This document shows, in pieces, positions 53,382 through 62,906 of a DNA stretch of 64,000 nt (the first letter of the stretch is position 1; every line of letters starts with the position of its first letter). A program made the translations under genes and the position numbers. The stretch comes from Candidatus Puniceispirillum sp. (GTDB lineage: Bacteria > Pseudomonadota > Alphaproteobacteria > Caedimonadales > UBA1908), in contig PNJU01000012.1 of the NCBI GenBank assembly GCA_013822015.1, positions 30,667 through 94,666 on the forward strand, given 5' to 3'. The notes under the pieces were generated by a model. It was not told the DNA's origin. It searched no databases and saw only the letters and a program-made list of their open reading frames with translations.

Positions 53382-54539
53382 ATGCAGCGTAATACTCTGG
53401 CCGTCACTGCCGGCTTTGCCATGTTTTCCATGTTTTTTGGTTCTGGAAACTTGGTTTTTCCCCTCCTCGTTGGCGCAAGCAGTCAATCCCACTTTGGCCT
53501 TGGCACCCTTGGGCTTTTTGCAACAGGGATTTTTGTTCCGTTTTTAGGCCTTCTCAGTATGATTGTGATGGAGGGTAAACGCGCGGCCTTCTTCCAGGAG
53601 CTTGGTCGCGCGCCTGCCTTTATTCTCACGCTTATGATGCTGGCCCTCATGGGACCAGTGGGCGTCAGCGCAAGGTGCATCATTGTCGCCTTCGCGGGCA
53701 CGCAGCTGGTTGTGCCAGAGCTCACCCTGCCTGTCTTTTCGTTCTTGTTTTGCGTGATCACCGCCGCCCTGTGTTGGCAACAAAAGCGCGTTGTGACCAT
53801 CATCGGGCACTACCTCACCCCATTTCTGCTTGCCAGCATTCTTCTCATCATTGCCATGGGGGTTTTCCATGCACCCGCTCTTATGCCCAGCCAGCACACC
53901 GCAAAGCAAGCCTTTCATATTGGCGTGTCTGAAGGGTACCAGACCATGGATCTTTTGGCGGCGTTCTTCTTTTGTGCCAGCACCATCACCTATCTTAAGA
54001 TCCAGCAAACCCTCTCCCCCTCCAAGGATTCTTTGATGACAGTTTCCCTGAAGGCAAGCTGTGTCGGTATCATTTTGCTGGGCGCCGTCTACGCAGGATT
54101 CGTGTATTTGGGTGCGGCGTACGCACCAATGCTTGTGGGAGTGCCGCCTGAGAAAATGCTTGTGGTGATCGCGGGACAGGTGCTTGGCGATTTTGCGACT
54201 CCTGTCATGGCCGCAACCATTGGCCTTGCGTGCCTGACGACCCTTATCATCCTGACCAATCTTTTTGCAGAATTTGTCAGCCATGAAGTCACAGAGGATC
54301 GCCTCCCCCGCAAGGCCTCCCTTGTGATCACCCTTGTCATTAGTTTCGTTGTGTCACTGTCGGGCTTTACGCGCCTTGCGCACTGGTTAGGGGGGGCGCT
54401 GTCCATTGCTTACCCCGCCCTTATTGCGCTGGCCTTGGCTAAGATTGCCGAGAAGGTCTTTGATATTCAAAAAGTCAAACTCGTGCCGTGGTGCTTTTAC
54501 ACAACCCTTATCCTGGCCGCAGGCTTCTCGCTCCTTTAG
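53382..54539 (+). CDS. brnQ: Branched-chain amino acid transporter BrnQ
   Basis: 385 residues, about 12 hydrophobic helices, the LIVCS (BrnQ) family, which imports Leu, Ile and Val with sodium or protons at the inner membrane. The N-terminus has the family signature FAMFSMFFGSGNLVFPLLVG; later blocks LMGPVGVSARCIIVAF and the DLLAAFFFCASTITYLKIQ helix are as expected. Typical BrnQ proteins are about 430 residues, so it is a little short, with no visible break. The 5' region holds a candidate leader peptide and hairpin. AAAAGGATGAACG precedes the ATG. The 3' end overlaps pssA by four bases, tail to tail. Confidence 0.92.
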   Translation: MQRNTLAVTAGFAMFSMFFGSGNLVFPLLVGASSQSHFGLGTLGLFATGIFVPFLGLLSMIVMEGKRAAFFQELGRAPAFILTLMMLALMGPVGVSARCIIVAFAGTQLVVPELTLPVFSFLFCVITAALCWQQKRVVTIIGHYLTPFLLASILLIIAMGVFHAPALMPSQHTAKQAFHIGVSEGYQTMDLLAAFFFCASTITYLKIQQTLSPSKDSLMTVSLKASCVGIILLGAVYAGFVYLGAAYAPMLVGVPPEKMLVVIAGQVLGDFATPVMAATIGLACLTTLIILTNLFAEFVSHEVTEDRLPRKASLVITLVISFVVSLSGFTRLAHWLGGALSIAYPALIALALAKIAEKVFDIQKVKLVPWCFYTTLILAAGFSLL

Positions 54540-55339
54540 AGCGCTTCGTGGGTTTCCTTCTCCTCGGAGGAGGAAACGTGCTTGCGAAAGAACCGAGGCC
54601 CTAAGGGTAGAATGGCGATATAAAGCAGTGTGATGGCGCTTAAGGTCGGCCAAGGTGCGCTCAAAAGGGCGACAACCGCAAGACCAACGCCCATGAGAAG
54701 GGGCAAGATAAAGGGACGTGGGATGGAGGCCGACTTAAAGGAGAAGGTTGGCAGACGGCTGACCATCAAAGTGCCCGCCCCCACAAGGGAAATGACACAC
54801 ACGCCTGGATAGATAAATCCTTCCACATCAAAAGCCAAATAGAGCGTTAGGGGGAAGATAGCCAGAAGAGCGCCGGCGGGTGCCGGCACGCCTGTGAAAA
54901 ATTGGTTTGACCAAAGAGGGCGGTCAGGCAGGCGGCTTGAGATATTAAAGCGCGCCAAACGGAGCCCCATACACACGGCAAAAAACAGGCTTGCCGCCCA
55001 TCCAAATCCGCTCCATGCATTCAGGCACAGGATGTAGAGCACAACACCCGGCGCCACACCAAAGCACACAAAGTCAGACAAAGAATCGAGTTCCGCGCCG
55101 AACTCGCTAGCGGCACCCAATAAACGCGCCAAACGCCCATCCATGGCGTCCAAAATGCCCGCAATACAGATGGCCCCAACCGCTAAGTCAAAGCGCCCCT
55201 GGAGCGCAAAGCGAATGGCACTCAAGCCCACGCACATGGCCATCACAGTTGCCAGATTTGGCAAGATGCTCTTTAAACTGTGGCCGTGCAGACGCCCCTT
55301 CAAGGCGGCAGCTGCGCCGCGTGGTGCTTGATCATCCAT
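54536..55339 (-). CDS. pssA: CDP-diacylglycerol-serine O-phosphatidyltransferase
   Basis: 267 residues with about eight hydrophobic segments. The CDP-alcohol phosphatidyltransferase motif D-G-x2-A-R-x8-G-x3-D-x3-D is complete (DAMDGRLARLLGAASEFGAELDSLSD). It makes phosphatidylserine from CDP-diacylglycerol and serine in the inner membrane, the substrate of the decarboxylase encoded two bases upstream. This is the type II, integral-membrane enzyme found in alphaproteobacteria and Gram-positives. The C-terminal tail is charged (FFRKHVSSSEEKETHEAL). Two bases separate it from psd; the pair forms an operon. Confidence 0.95.
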   Translation of the reverse strand: MDDQAPRGAAAALKGRLHGHSLKSILPNLATVMAMCVGLSAIRFALQGRFDLAVGAICIAGILDAMDGRLARLLGAASEFGAELDSLSDFVCFGVAPGVVLYILCLNAWSGFGWAASLFFAVCMGLRLARFNISSRLPDRPLWSNQFFTGVPAPAGALLAIFPLTLYLAFDVEGFIYPGVCVISLVGAGTLMVSRLPTFSFKSASIPRPFILPLLMGVGLAVVALLSAPWPTLSAITLLYIAILPLGPRFFRKHVSSSEEKETHEAL

Positions 55340-55341
55340 GG

Positions 55342-56025
55342 TTAACGTACCTCTCCTTCGCGGGCAGTCTCTTTAGAAGAAAGATCCGCCAGCACACTTT
55401 CACCAGCCACCATCCGCTGACCCTCAACAACGAGGGGGGCGATACCTTCGGGCAAGTATACATCCGCGCGGCTTCCAAAACGAATCATGCCAAAGCGTTG
55501 ACCCGTCTTCAAAACGTCTCCCTCGCGCACATCACACACAATACGCCTTGCAATGAGGCCTGCGATCTGGACGAAGGCTATTTTAAGACCGCCTTGGGCC
55601 TCAACCACTAAGGATTGGCGCTCGTTATGCTCGCTGGCCTTATCAAGGCTTGCGTTGATAAAGCGACCTGGATGGTAAACGCTCTTGATCAACGTGCCGC
55701 CCAGTGGCACGCGGTTCACGTGCACGTCAAAGACATTGAGGAAAATACTTACGCGGGTATATGTCCCCGGCAAATCCAATTCCTTTGGCGCCTCAACCTG
55801 GGCAATGGCGCTGACCACACCGTCCGCAGGGCTAATAATAAGACCGTCCCGCACAGGCGTCACACGTTGGGGGTCTCTAAAAAAGAGCACACACCACAGG
55901 GTTAAGATGGCACCAACCCACCCCAGAACGGTGGAAAATGTGGCAAAAAGCATCGCAACAAGCGCGAAAATAATGATAAACTTCCATCCCTCACGGTGAA
56001 TGGCAAAACGTGTATGTGTGTCCAT
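55342..56025 (-). CDS. psd: Phosphatidylserine decarboxylase
   Basis: 227 residues, the short alphaproteobacterial form. It converts phosphatidylserine to phosphatidylethanolamine. The precursor is self-cleaved at the Gly-Ser of [11 protein letters not shown] (about 180-190), where Ser becomes the pyruvoyl group. N-terminal features are two hydrophobic segments and [24 protein letters not shown] and [12 protein letters not shown] are the other conserved blocks. With pssA it gives the route to phosphatidylethanolamine. It begins the two-gene unit. The cytoplasmic membrane location follows from its hydrophobic N-terminus. Confidence 0.95.
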   Translation of the reverse strand: MDTHTRFAIHREGWKFIIIFALVAMLFATFSTVLGWVGAILTLWCVLFFRDPQRVTPVRDGLIISPADGVVSAIAQVEAPKELDLPGTYTRVSIFLNVFDVHVNRVPLGGTLIKSVYHPGRFINASLDKASEHNERQSLVVEAQGGLKIAFVQIAGLIARRIVCDVREGDVLKTGQRFGMIRFGSRADVYLPEGIAPLVVEGQRMVAGESVLADLSSKETAREGEVR

Positions 56026-56111
56026 GCGTTATCCTTTTCTTAAGAACTTTCTGGCACAGTACACGAAAATCCGTGCCATCGCCATATGGCCGTTAAGGGG
56101 GGGGCCGTTTC

Positions 56112-56567
56112 GTGCACACAGATATGTCGCAAACACTCTTTTTGCATCTTATGTCCGCTTATCAGCTTCAAAATCCAACCCTTTTTGGCATCTCCGTCAA
56201 CAAGCAAGGACACCCCGTTTTCGAAGCAGAGCATCCCTTACCCGATCTTCACTTTTCTTACAAAAATGTCCCCTTTACCGTCACCTTTGAGCGCGAACAA
56301 GACGCCTGGCGTGTGACCCTTTATGGCACCATGGGCCCCATTCCCTATAGCAGCGAAAATGCCCTCGTGCGCTCAAAATTTCTCAATCTTTTGGTTGTGT
56401 TGGCGGAGCGGTCTCACCACCGCCTAAAGCCTCAAGTGACACCAGATAAATATCTCCTGCTGGCCCACGAAGCCACCCTGCCTCAAAATTTCACAACCAG
56501 TGATGTGCTGACCATGCTCGTCTATCCTTTGTGGGAAATTTCACCCTTCCTGCACCTGACTAACTAA
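56112..56567 (+). CDS. Small hypothetical protein
   Basis: 151 residues from the GTG at 56112, seven bases after a G-run (56096-56104); an ATG four codons later is possible. No signal peptide or membrane helix. The sequence contains a beta-rich part with YKNVPFTVTFEREQDAWRVTLYGTMGPIPYSSENALVRSKFLNLLV and then a helical end (TSDVLTMLVYPLWEISPFLHL). I recognise no family. The product is probably cytoplasmic. It is divergent from psd and overlaps the SDR gene by four bases, tail to tail. Base composition is like its neighbours, which argues it is coding. Confidence 0.6.
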   Translation: MHTDMSQTLFLHLMSAYQLQNPTLFGISVNKQGHPVFEAEHPLPDLHFSYKNVPFTVTFEREQDAWRVTLYGTMGPIPYSSENALVRSKFLNLLVVLAERSHHRLKPQVTPDKYLLLAHEATLPQNFTTSDVLTMLVYPLWEISPFLHLTN

Positions 56568-57301
56568 GCCACAGATCTTTCGTGGAAAGGCTCCTGGGCA
56601 TGAAAAATATGCCCATTTTCTTGGCAAAGACTGCTCGCAGCGTATACAAAAATATCCATGACATCCTCAGGAGAGGCAACACTTTGGGGATCCTCACCTG
56701 GAAACGCGCTTGTGCGCAGGGGCGTGCGCACCCCACCCGGGGAGATCAAATTTGCTTTTACGGGAGAGATCCTGTCGTTTTCTAGGGCGTACAGTTTCAC
56801 CAAATGCTCTAGAGCGGCCTTGCTGATACCATAAGCATTCCAATATGATAAGGGCACGCGCGCTGCCTCAGACGTCACAAAGATGGCCCGCGGGTCGTGG
56901 CCCAGACGCAAAAGCGGATCAAAGGCGCGCAGTAACCGCCAATTGGCTGACAGGTTCACATCCAGCACCTGTTGCCAGACTTTTGCGTCTTGGTGCGTGA
57001 TGGGCCCAAGGGACCCCAAAATCCCGGCGTTTCCAATGAGCACGTCTAAATATCCCAAGCGCCCCGCCAGTGCCAGAGCCATCTCATCAATGGCTGCATG
57101 ATTTTTCAAGTCCAGTGGCACCAAAATCGTCTGGGTGCCATAAGGTGCGATCCTATCATCCAGAGATTCCAGTGATTGAGACGTGCGGTCCACAAGGATC
57201 AAATTTGCTCCCTCATTGGCAAAGCGCACCGCAATGGCCTCGCCAATGCCGCCTGTCGCACCCGTTAAGAGAACCCAACGATTTTGTAAAACTTTCCCCA
57301 T
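56564..57301 (-). CDS. Short-chain dehydrogenase/reductase
   Basis: 245 residues, the classical SDR length. The nucleotide site is TGATGGIGEAIA (about 14-25); the catalytic Ser is in IFVTSEAAR (about 142-150) and the Tyr-x3-Lys in YGISKAALEH (about 157-166); NAGILGSLGP replaces the NNAG motif. The strand-2 residue is Asp (ILVDR), which points to NAD(H) rather than NADP(H). The order resembles YciK-type oxidoreductases. Substrate not readable. A cytoplasmic enzyme; it stands divergent from cckA, with a 100-base gap. Confidence 0.88.
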   Translation of the reverse strand: MGKVLQNRWVLLTGATGGIGEAIAVRFANEGANLILVDRTSQSLESLDDRIAPYGTQTILVPLDLKNHAAIDEMALALAGRLGYLDVLIGNAGILGSLGPITHQDAKVWQQVLDVNLSANWRLLRAFDPLLRLGHDPRAIFVTSEAARVPLSYWNAYGISKAALEHLVKLYALENDRISPVKANLISPGGVRTPLRTSAFPGEDPQSVASPEDVMDIFVYAASSLCQENGHIFHAQEPFHERSVA

Positions 57302-57401
57302 GCGTCACCTCCAAAAAAATAGAATCTCTTTACGACTTCTTAAGACACTGTTAATCAATATGCTCTTACTCTTAACGTATCAAGTGTCTGGGTGATTTTA
57401 G

Positions 57402-59618
57402 ATGCCGCGCAAAATCTTAGGATCTGAAGTTCTCTACAAAAGCCTTAAGCTGAGCGAGCCTGCTTTGGGGGCGCCCGCCCTTATGCTGGCCATTGGCGTC
57501 ACATGGCTTTTGGTAACGGGAACTGCGCTCACATGGTTTATAACCAAAAATCCCGGGTGGATTTACTGCAGTGTGGGCACAGGTGTCCTAGGGATGACAC
57601 TTATTGCGGGACTTGTCCTATTGGCAAGCAGGTCTTTCCATAGGTCCCTCACAAAAAGCCGGCAGGCGCTGTCCGGAATGCTTGCGATCTTTCCATGCCT
57701 TGTGACGGACCAAAATCGACGCATCCTTTTTGCGAACCAACTTTTCAAGGACTTCTTTCCTCAAATTGAGGAGAAAGGCTTTGAATATATCGTATCACGC
57801 CTCATGGCCCCCACACAAAAAAATCACTTCAATACCGTGTGCACAAAGGGCCTTCAAAGCAAAAGTGCTTTTTCCGACGCCCAGACATTTATCCTAGACG
57901 GGGGACGAGAGGAAGAAATCTTCGTCTCCGTCTTGCCGCTGTCCCAGGACGGCGTGTTCTTGTGGCGTTTTTTGAGCATTAATGATCTCAAACAACGCTT
58001 CTTTCGCCAAAATTTCTCAACGGGTCGCTTTATTAAGACGCTGAACCTTGAAAATCTCTTTCACTGCGCACCGGCGGGCAATGTGCTCTTGGATTCAAGC
58101 TGCCATATCCACGACTGGAATCGCACCTTTGAGGAAGCCTTTTTCAAGAAAGAGGGCTTGTCCCATGGCACCCCTTTTCTCACCTATATCGATGCGAAAG
58201 ATCAAGAAAATGTGCACCGCATGATGGCAAAGGCAGCCGCCTCCACCCACGCACCCCAGGACCATCACTGCGAAGCACGCCTTGCCAGCGGCAAGGAAGT
58301 GGTGCTTTATGCGTCTTCCTTTAACTATCCTTCCTTGAGCACCCAAGGTGCCCAGGAAAAAGGTATCTTTCTTCAGATCTTTGATAACACACAAGCCAAA
58401 CAAATCCATGCACGTGTGTCACAATCCCAAAAGACCCAGGCTTTAGGACAACTGGCGGGCGGCATTGCCCACGACTTTAATAACCTCCTCACCGCCATGA
58501 TCGGGTTTTGTGATCTTCTCCTTTTGCGCCACGCACCCAGTGATCCGTCTTTCATGGACATCATGCAGATCAAACAAAATGCCAACCGCGCCGCCAATCT
58601 TGTGCGCCAGTTGCTTGCCTTTTCAAGGCAGCAAGCTCTGCAACCCAAAATCGTTGATATTTCAGAAATCTTGGAAGATGTGTCCCTCCTTTTGCAGCGC
58701 CTCATTGGCTCTACCATTAAGCTTAATATCTTCCACGGACGCAGCCTTGGCACAGTGCGCGTTGATCGTGGCCAGCTTGAGCAGGTCATCATCAATCTTG
58801 TGGTCAATGCCCGGGACGCCCTTGGTGGGGACGGTGACATCACCATCAAAACAAAAAATGTTGTCTTTGAAAAAAGCACGCAAGTCTTCCAAGAACTCAT
58901 TAAAGCTGGCTCCTACGTGTGTGTTGAGGTGCGCGATACGGGTGTTGGCATGGCACGCGAAACCCTCGAGCGCATTTTTGACCCTTTCTTCTCCACAAAA
59001 GAAGTGGGGTCAGGCACAGGGCTTGGCCTTTCAACGGTGCACGGCATTGTCAGCCAAACGGGCGGATACGTTTGTGTGGACTCGGCGCCAGATGAGGGAA
59101 CCTCATTCTACATTTATTTGCCCCATTATGAAGGCAGTGCGGCCGCCAAAGAGCAAGCCCAAGAAAGCGAGAAGCACCACGCCATCGTAAACCGGGATCT
59201 CACGGGCTCTGGCACAATTTTGCTTGTCGAGGATGAGGACGCCGTGCGTCTTTTCTCAGCAAGGGCTTTGCGGGATAAGGGATACCACGTTATTGAAGCC
59301 ACAACGGGCGAGGAAGGTCTCAATTACCTCACAACCGCGTGGGAGAGTGGTCACGAGAAGGTGGATCTTGTTATCACCGATGTGGTCATGCCTGTCATGG
59401 ACGGACCCACCCTTGTCAGGCGTGCCCATGAGCTATTCCCTCACCTAAAAGTCATTTTCATCTCAGGATACGCCGAGGACACCTTCCGTGAGAAGCTGAC
59501 CTGCGAGGAGGAAATTATCTTCCTGCCAAAGCCCTACACCCTGAAGGACCTGGCCAGTATCGTCAAACAAACCCTGGGCGTAAAACAAAAAGTTAGGCGC
59601 CTTGCAAAGGTTTCTTAA
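57402..59618 (+). CDS. cckA: Hybrid histidine kinase CckA
   Basis: 738 residues. Two transmembrane helices (about 25-75) lead to PAS-type regions (about 85-210 and 220-330). HisKA has the phospho-accepting His in GGIAHDFNNLLTAMIGF (about 354-358), the HATPase has NARDAL, DTGVGM, and GTGLGLSTVHGIV (about 465-590), and a C-terminal receiver (about 605-730) has VEDEDAVR, phospho-acceptor Asp in LVITDVVMPVMDG (about 658), and Lys in LPKPYT. In Caulobacter CckA passes phosphate through ChpT to CtrA and CpdR and is controlled by DivL/DivK and by cyclic di-GMP. DivK and a cyclic di-GMP synthase are both in this window; ChpT and CtrA are not. Confidence 0.94.
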   Translation: MPRKILGSEVLYKSLKLSEPALGAPALMLAIGVTWLLVTGTALTWFITKNPGWIYCSVGTGVLGMTLIAGLVLLASRSFHRSLTKSRQALSGMLAIFPCLVTDQNRRILFANQLFKDFFPQIEEKGFEYIVSRLMAPTQKNHFNTVCTKGLQSKSAFSDAQTFILDGGREEEIFVSVLPLSQDGVFLWRFLSINDLKQRFFRQNFSTGRFIKTLNLENLFHCAPAGNVLLDSSCHIHDWNRTFEEAFFKKEGLSHGTPFLTYIDAKDQENVHRMMAKAAASTHAPQDHHCEARLASGKEVVLYASSFNYPSLSTQGAQEKGIFLQIFDNTQAKQIHARVSQSQKTQALGQLAGGIAHDFNNLLTAMIGFCDLLLLRHAPSDPSFMDIMQIKQNANRAANLVRQLLAFSRQQALQPKIVDISEILEDVSLLLQRLIGSTIKLNIFHGRSLGTVRVDRGQLEQVIINLVVNARDALGGDGDITIKTKNVVFEKSTQVFQELIKAGSYVCVEVRDTGVGMARETLERIFDPFFSTKEVGSGTGLGLSTVHGIVSQTGGYVCVDSAPDEGTSFYIYLPHYEGSAAAKEQAQESEKHHAIVNRDLTGSGTILLVEDEDAVRLFSARALRDKGYHVIEATTGEEGLNYLTTAWESGHEKVDLVITDVVMPVMDGPTLVRRAHELFPHLKVIFISGYAEDTFREKLTCEEEIIFLPKPYTLKDLASIVKQTLGVKQKVRRLAKVS

Positions 59619-59648
59619 GGGCAAGGAACCGTTTTCCCGCGCGCGCCG

Positions 59649-60104
59649 TCAATGGATCTCATAGGGGATCTCTTCCACGATGCGCCATGTCCCGTTGACC
59701 CCACGACACGCCGTTCCCTTGGCCTTATAGACCTTATCCAGGGTCAGAGTCTGGAGGTAATCTATGCAATCCGCGCTTCCTTGACGTGTGGGATGAAAAA
59801 TGCGAAAGGACCCGAAAACATCACCGGCGCAAGCCCCACGGGGTTGCCAGCAAAATGTCTCCTCTAAGGCGCCCGTGCGCAGCAAATTTTGCAACACCCT
59901 TGCGGCCGCGACCTGATTGTCTCGCTCTAACTTTCGCCCAAGGGCGCTGGCTTGATAAGACGCAAGAAGCGTGTCTTCGTCCATGGCCACAGGCATCAGG
60001 TGGGGGCAAGGAGAGCCACATTGGCGCGGCGCCTTATCACACAGTGTATCCGCGCACCCGCCCAAAAATGCCATGAGTCCCGTACATATGAGATATTTTT
60101 TCAT
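59649..60104 (-). CDS. Cys-rich lipoprotein of unknown function
   Basis: 151 residues from the ATG at 60104 (AGGTGA upstream; a GTG three codons earlier is in frame). The lipobox FLGGC marks a lipoprotein at Cys 17. Mature sequence contains nine or so further Cys (CDKAPRQCGSPCP and FCWQPRGACAG), which could form disulfides. The C-terminal third, FRIFHPTRQGSADCIDYLQTLTLDKVYKAKGTACRGVNGTWRIVEE, has the outline of the surface-antigen family (RT0821/Lpp0805 type), whose C-terminus often reads G-x-A-C-R-x-x-x-G-x-W. That resemblance is by eye only. It lies between cckA and petA on the opposite strand. Confidence 0.78.
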   Translation of the reverse strand: MKKYLICTGLMAFLGGCADTLCDKAPRQCGSPCPHLMPVAMDEDTLLASYQASALGRKLERDNQVAAARVLQNLLRTGALEETFCWQPRGACAGDVFGSFRIFHPTRQGSADCIDYLQTLTLDKVYKAKGTACRGVNGTWRIVEEIPYEIH

Positions 60105-60226
60105 CACCTTCACCTAAATCTGCCCCTGCCCATGTTTGGTTATCATAAAAGTCTAGATGAACAACACCTAACATGATATGAATATATTGGGGATTTTAAA
60201 ATAATTTTTAACAAGGTGGAGCATTT

Positions 60227-60796
60227 ATGACATCCCTTGAAACAACCTCTGAGCCCTCATCTGAAGAAGGGCACAAGACACGCAGGGATTTTCTCATCCT
60301 GGCTTCTGCTGCCATGGGAGGCGTGGGCGCCGCCAGCTTTGTATGGCCCTTTTTGGACAGCTTGAACCCAGCCGCAGACACACTTGCCGGGGCTGTGGTG
60401 GACATTGATATCTCACCCGTTGCGGTGGGACAAGCTATCACCATTATGTGGCGTGGCAAGCCCGTCTTTATTCGCCACCGCACCCCCCAAGAGATCCAAG
60501 AAGTGCGCGCGGTGCCGTTAACAAAACTCATTGACCCTGAAACCGATGAGCACCGCGTCAAAAAAGCCGAGTGGTTAGTTGTCGTGGGCGTATGCACACA
60601 CTTGGGATGCGTCCCCTCCGGCCAGCGTCCCAGTGATAACAAAGGCGATTATGGGGGATGGTTCTGTCCTTGCCATGGATCAGAGTATGATCCATCTGGC
60701 CGTGTGCGCCGGGGGCCAGCGCCCCTTAACCTCCCCGTGCCGCCTTACACCTTTTTGAATGACACCACGCTACGCATCGGACAACAGGAGGTCTAA
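60227..60796 (+). CDS. petA: Ubiquinol-cytochrome c reductase iron-sulfur (Rieske) subunit
   Basis: 189 residues. The N-terminal [19 protein letters not shown] is a twin-Arg-type signal that stays as membrane anchor. The 2Fe-2S cluster ligands are in CTHLGCVP and CPCHGSEYD, both complete. The subunit takes electrons from quinol at the Qo site of the bc1 complex and passes them to cytochrome c1. AAGGTGGAG precedes the ATG. The stop is five bases before petB, so petABC is one operon. The product is membrane-attached, facing the periplasm. Confidence 0.97.
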   Translation: MTSLETTSEPSSEEGHKTRRDFLILASAAMGGVGAASFVWPFLDSLNPAADTLAGAVVDIDISPVAVGQAITIMWRGKPVFIRHRTPQEIQEVRAVPLTKLIDPETDEHRVKKAEWLVVVGVCTHLGCVPSGQRPSDNKGDYGGWFCPCHGSEYDPSGRVRRGPAPLNLPVPPYTFLNDTTLRIGQQEV

Positions 60797-60801
60797 CCCA
60801 T

Positions 60802-62040
60802 ATGTCTTCAGAGCAAAAACAACCCTCCGGTGGCGGCCTCATCGATTGGATTGATCACCGATTGCCTTTTGTGGCCATGGCCAAAGAGCATCTGATTAAC
60901 TATAAAACCCCGATCAATCTCAATTATTTCTGGAATTTCGGATCTCTGGCTGGCATCACCCTTGTCATCATGATTGTGACGGGTATCTTTCTGGCCATGT
61001 TCTATACGCCCCACGTGGACTATGCCTTCAACAGCGTTGAACGCATCATGCGTGAGGTGAACTATGGATGGCTCATTCGCTATATCCACATGAACGGCGC
61101 CTCCATGTTCTTTATTGCTGTGTATATTCACATCTTCCGCGGCCTTTACTATGGTTCATACAAAGCCCCGCGCGAACTTTTGTGGATCATGGGCGTCATT
61201 ATTCTCCTGTTGATGATGGCCACCGCCTTCATGGGATATGTGCTTCCCTGGGGTCAGATGAGTTATTGGGGGGCGACCGTCATCACAAATCTTTTCTCGG
61301 CCATTCCCCTTGTGGGCGACTCCATTGTCACCCTCCTGTGGGGCGGCTTTTCTGTGGATAACCCTACCCTGAACCGCTTTTTCTCCCTCCACTACCTCTT
61401 CCCCATGCTGATTGTGGCCATGGTTGTGTTGCACCTGGTGGCGCTGCACACACACGGCTCAAACAACCCATCGGGTGTGGCGAAAAAGACAGAAAAAGAC
61501 TCTGTTCCCTTTCACCCCTACTACACCCTGAAGGACCTTTTTGGTCTGGGTGTGTTTTTGATGCTGTGGGCTGGCTTTGTCTTTTTTGCACCTAATTTTT
61601 TTGGCGAGCCTGACAACTACATTCCCGCCAACCCACTGTTGACACCTCCACACATCGTCCCAGAATGGTATTTCTTACCCTTCTACGCCATCTTGCGCTC
61701 CGTGCCCGATAAGCTGGGCGGCGTGTTCCTGATGTTTAGTGCCGTGGGTGTCCTTTTCTTTGTGCCCTGGCTTGACCGTTCAAAAGTCATCAGCGGGCGC
61801 TTTCGCCCCACCTTTAAGATCTTTTTCCTGCTGCTTGTGGCATCGTGCCTTGTGCTAGGCTGGGCAGGTTCCCAAGCGCCCGAAGGACTTGCTCTCCTTT
61901 TGAGTCGTTTGGCGACCTTCTACTACTTCTATTACTTTCTATTGGCGCTACCCTTGTTGCCAAAGTTTGAGAAAACACTTCCTGTGCCCCAGAGCATTTA
62001 CGATGCAACCCATGCGTCGCAACAAACGAAGAAGGGATAA
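60802..62040 (+). CDS. petB: Cytochrome b of the bc1 complex
   Basis: 412 residues with eight or nine membrane helices. The heme-ligand His pairs are within helices 2 and 4 ([19 protein letters not shown] and the [17 protein letters not shown] helix), the PEWY motif of the Qo site reads [21 protein letters not shown], and [16 protein letters not shown] is also conserved. It holds the two b hemes and the quinol oxidation and reduction sites. It is spaced five bases from petA and four bases from petC, and needs ferrochelatase-made heme. Size is normal for an alphaproteobacterial cytochrome b. Confidence 0.98.
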   Translation: MSSEQKQPSGGGLIDWIDHRLPFVAMAKEHLINYKTPINLNYFWNFGSLAGITLVIMIVTGIFLAMFYTPHVDYAFNSVERIMREVNYGWLIRYIHMNGASMFFIAVYIHIFRGLYYGSYKAPRELLWIMGVIILLLMMATAFMGYVLPWGQMSYWGATVITNLFSAIPLVGDSIVTLLWGGFSVDNPTLNRFFSLHYLFPMLIVAMVVLHLVALHTHGSNNPSGVAKKTEKDSVPFHPYYTLKDLFGLGVFLMLWAGFVFFAPNFFGEPDNYIPANPLLTPPHIVPEWYFLPFYAILRSVPDKLGGVFLMFSAVGVLFFVPWLDRSKVISGRFRPTFKIFFLLLVASCLVLGWAGSQAPEGLALLLSRLATFYYFYYFLLALPLLPKFEKTLPVPQSIYDATHASQQTKKG

Positions 62041-62044
62041 AGCC

Positions 62045-62809
62045 ATGAAGCGCACGCTTTGGATCACACTATGTGCTGTCTTTTTGGGAGCCTCCCTAAG
62101 CTATGGAAACGCGGCGCCCAAGCCTCCCGCCCAAAACTGGAGTTTTCAGGGACCCTTTGGCACCTTTGACAGGCAAGCGTTACGCCGGGGTCTCCAAGTT
62201 TACCGTGAAGTCTGTGCCAGCTGTCACAGCGCCGCCCATTTGCGCTATGAAAAGCTCAAAGAACTTGGCTTTACGGAAAGCGATGTCAAGGCTATCGCCG
62301 CCGAGTATGAGGTTCCTGGACCCGTAGGTGAGGACGGCAACACGAAACCGCGTAAGGCAGAGCCCAAAGACTTCTTTGCCCACCCGTACCCAACGGAAGC
62401 AGCCGCCAGGGACGCCAACAACGGCGCCCTTCCCGTTGATCTGTCTATGGTCGTCAAGGCGCGCCCCAACGGCGCAGATTACGTCTTTGCCTTCATCACA
62501 GGATACGCAAAGGCGCCCAGCGACCTTAAGATGGCGCCAGGTATGCACTATAATCTTTATTTCCCTGGTCACCAGTCGGCCATGGCGCCTCCCCTAAGCG
62601 ATAACCAGGTCACCTACCCCGATGGCACGCCTGCAACGGTGGATCACATGGCCAGAGACGTTGTCACGTTCCTTGCCTGGGCCAGTGAACCAGAGATGGA
62701 GACGCGCAAACGTATGGGCGTCATGGTTTTGATTTTCCTGAGCATCTTCACGGCCATGTTATATGTTCTGACAAAGCGTGTGTGGTGGCACATCAAGCAC
62801 CCCTCGTAA
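62045..62809 (+). CDS. petC: Cytochrome c1
   Basis: 254 residues from the ATG at 62045; a longer in-frame start inside petB is rejected because the signal peptide (MKRTLWITLCAVFLGASLSYG) begins at this ATG. The heme c motif is CASCH (57-61). The sixth ligand Met lies in GHQSAMAPPL (about 183). A C-terminal helix (MGVMVLIFLSIFTAMLYVL) anchors it in the inner membrane with the heme domain in the periplasm. It ends the petABC operon, and a strong hairpin terminator follows. Heme attachment would need a Ccm system not in this window. Confidence 0.97.
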   Translation: MKRTLWITLCAVFLGASLSYGNAAPKPPAQNWSFQGPFGTFDRQALRRGLQVYREVCASCHSAAHLRYEKLKELGFTESDVKAIAAEYEVPGPVGEDGNTKPRKAEPKDFFAHPYPTEAAARDANNGALPVDLSMVVKARPNGADYVFAFITGYAKAPSDLKMAPGMHYNLYFPGHQSAMAPPLSDNQVTYPDGTPATVDHMARDVVTFLAWASEPEMETRKRMGVMVLIFLSIFTAMLYVLTKRVWWHIKHPS

Positions 62810-62855
62810 ACATATCGCCCCACAAAATGGGCGATCATCTTTATCGTCTCAGCAT

Positions 62856-62893
62856 AAAAAAGCACGCACCCCTTTCAGGGTGCGTGCTTTTTT
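62856..62893. terminator. Bidirectional terminator between petC and the TPR-like gene
   Basis: AAAAAA, then GCACGCACCC (62862-62871), loop CTTTCA, GGGTGCGTGC (62878-62887), then TTTTTT. The stem is perfect, and the flanking A and T runs let it stop both the petABC transcript and the convergent gene. Confidence 0.95.
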
Positions 62894-62906
62894 GTAAGCG
62901 CCTCTA

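Noticed and set aside
53544-54284. 246-codon minus-strand ORF opposite brnQ
   Set aside because: His/Lys/Gly-rich antisense translation of membrane helices; no domain.
61967-62044. Upstream start of cytochrome c1 inside petB
   Set aside because: The signal peptide begins at the ATG at 62045, four bases after the petB stop.
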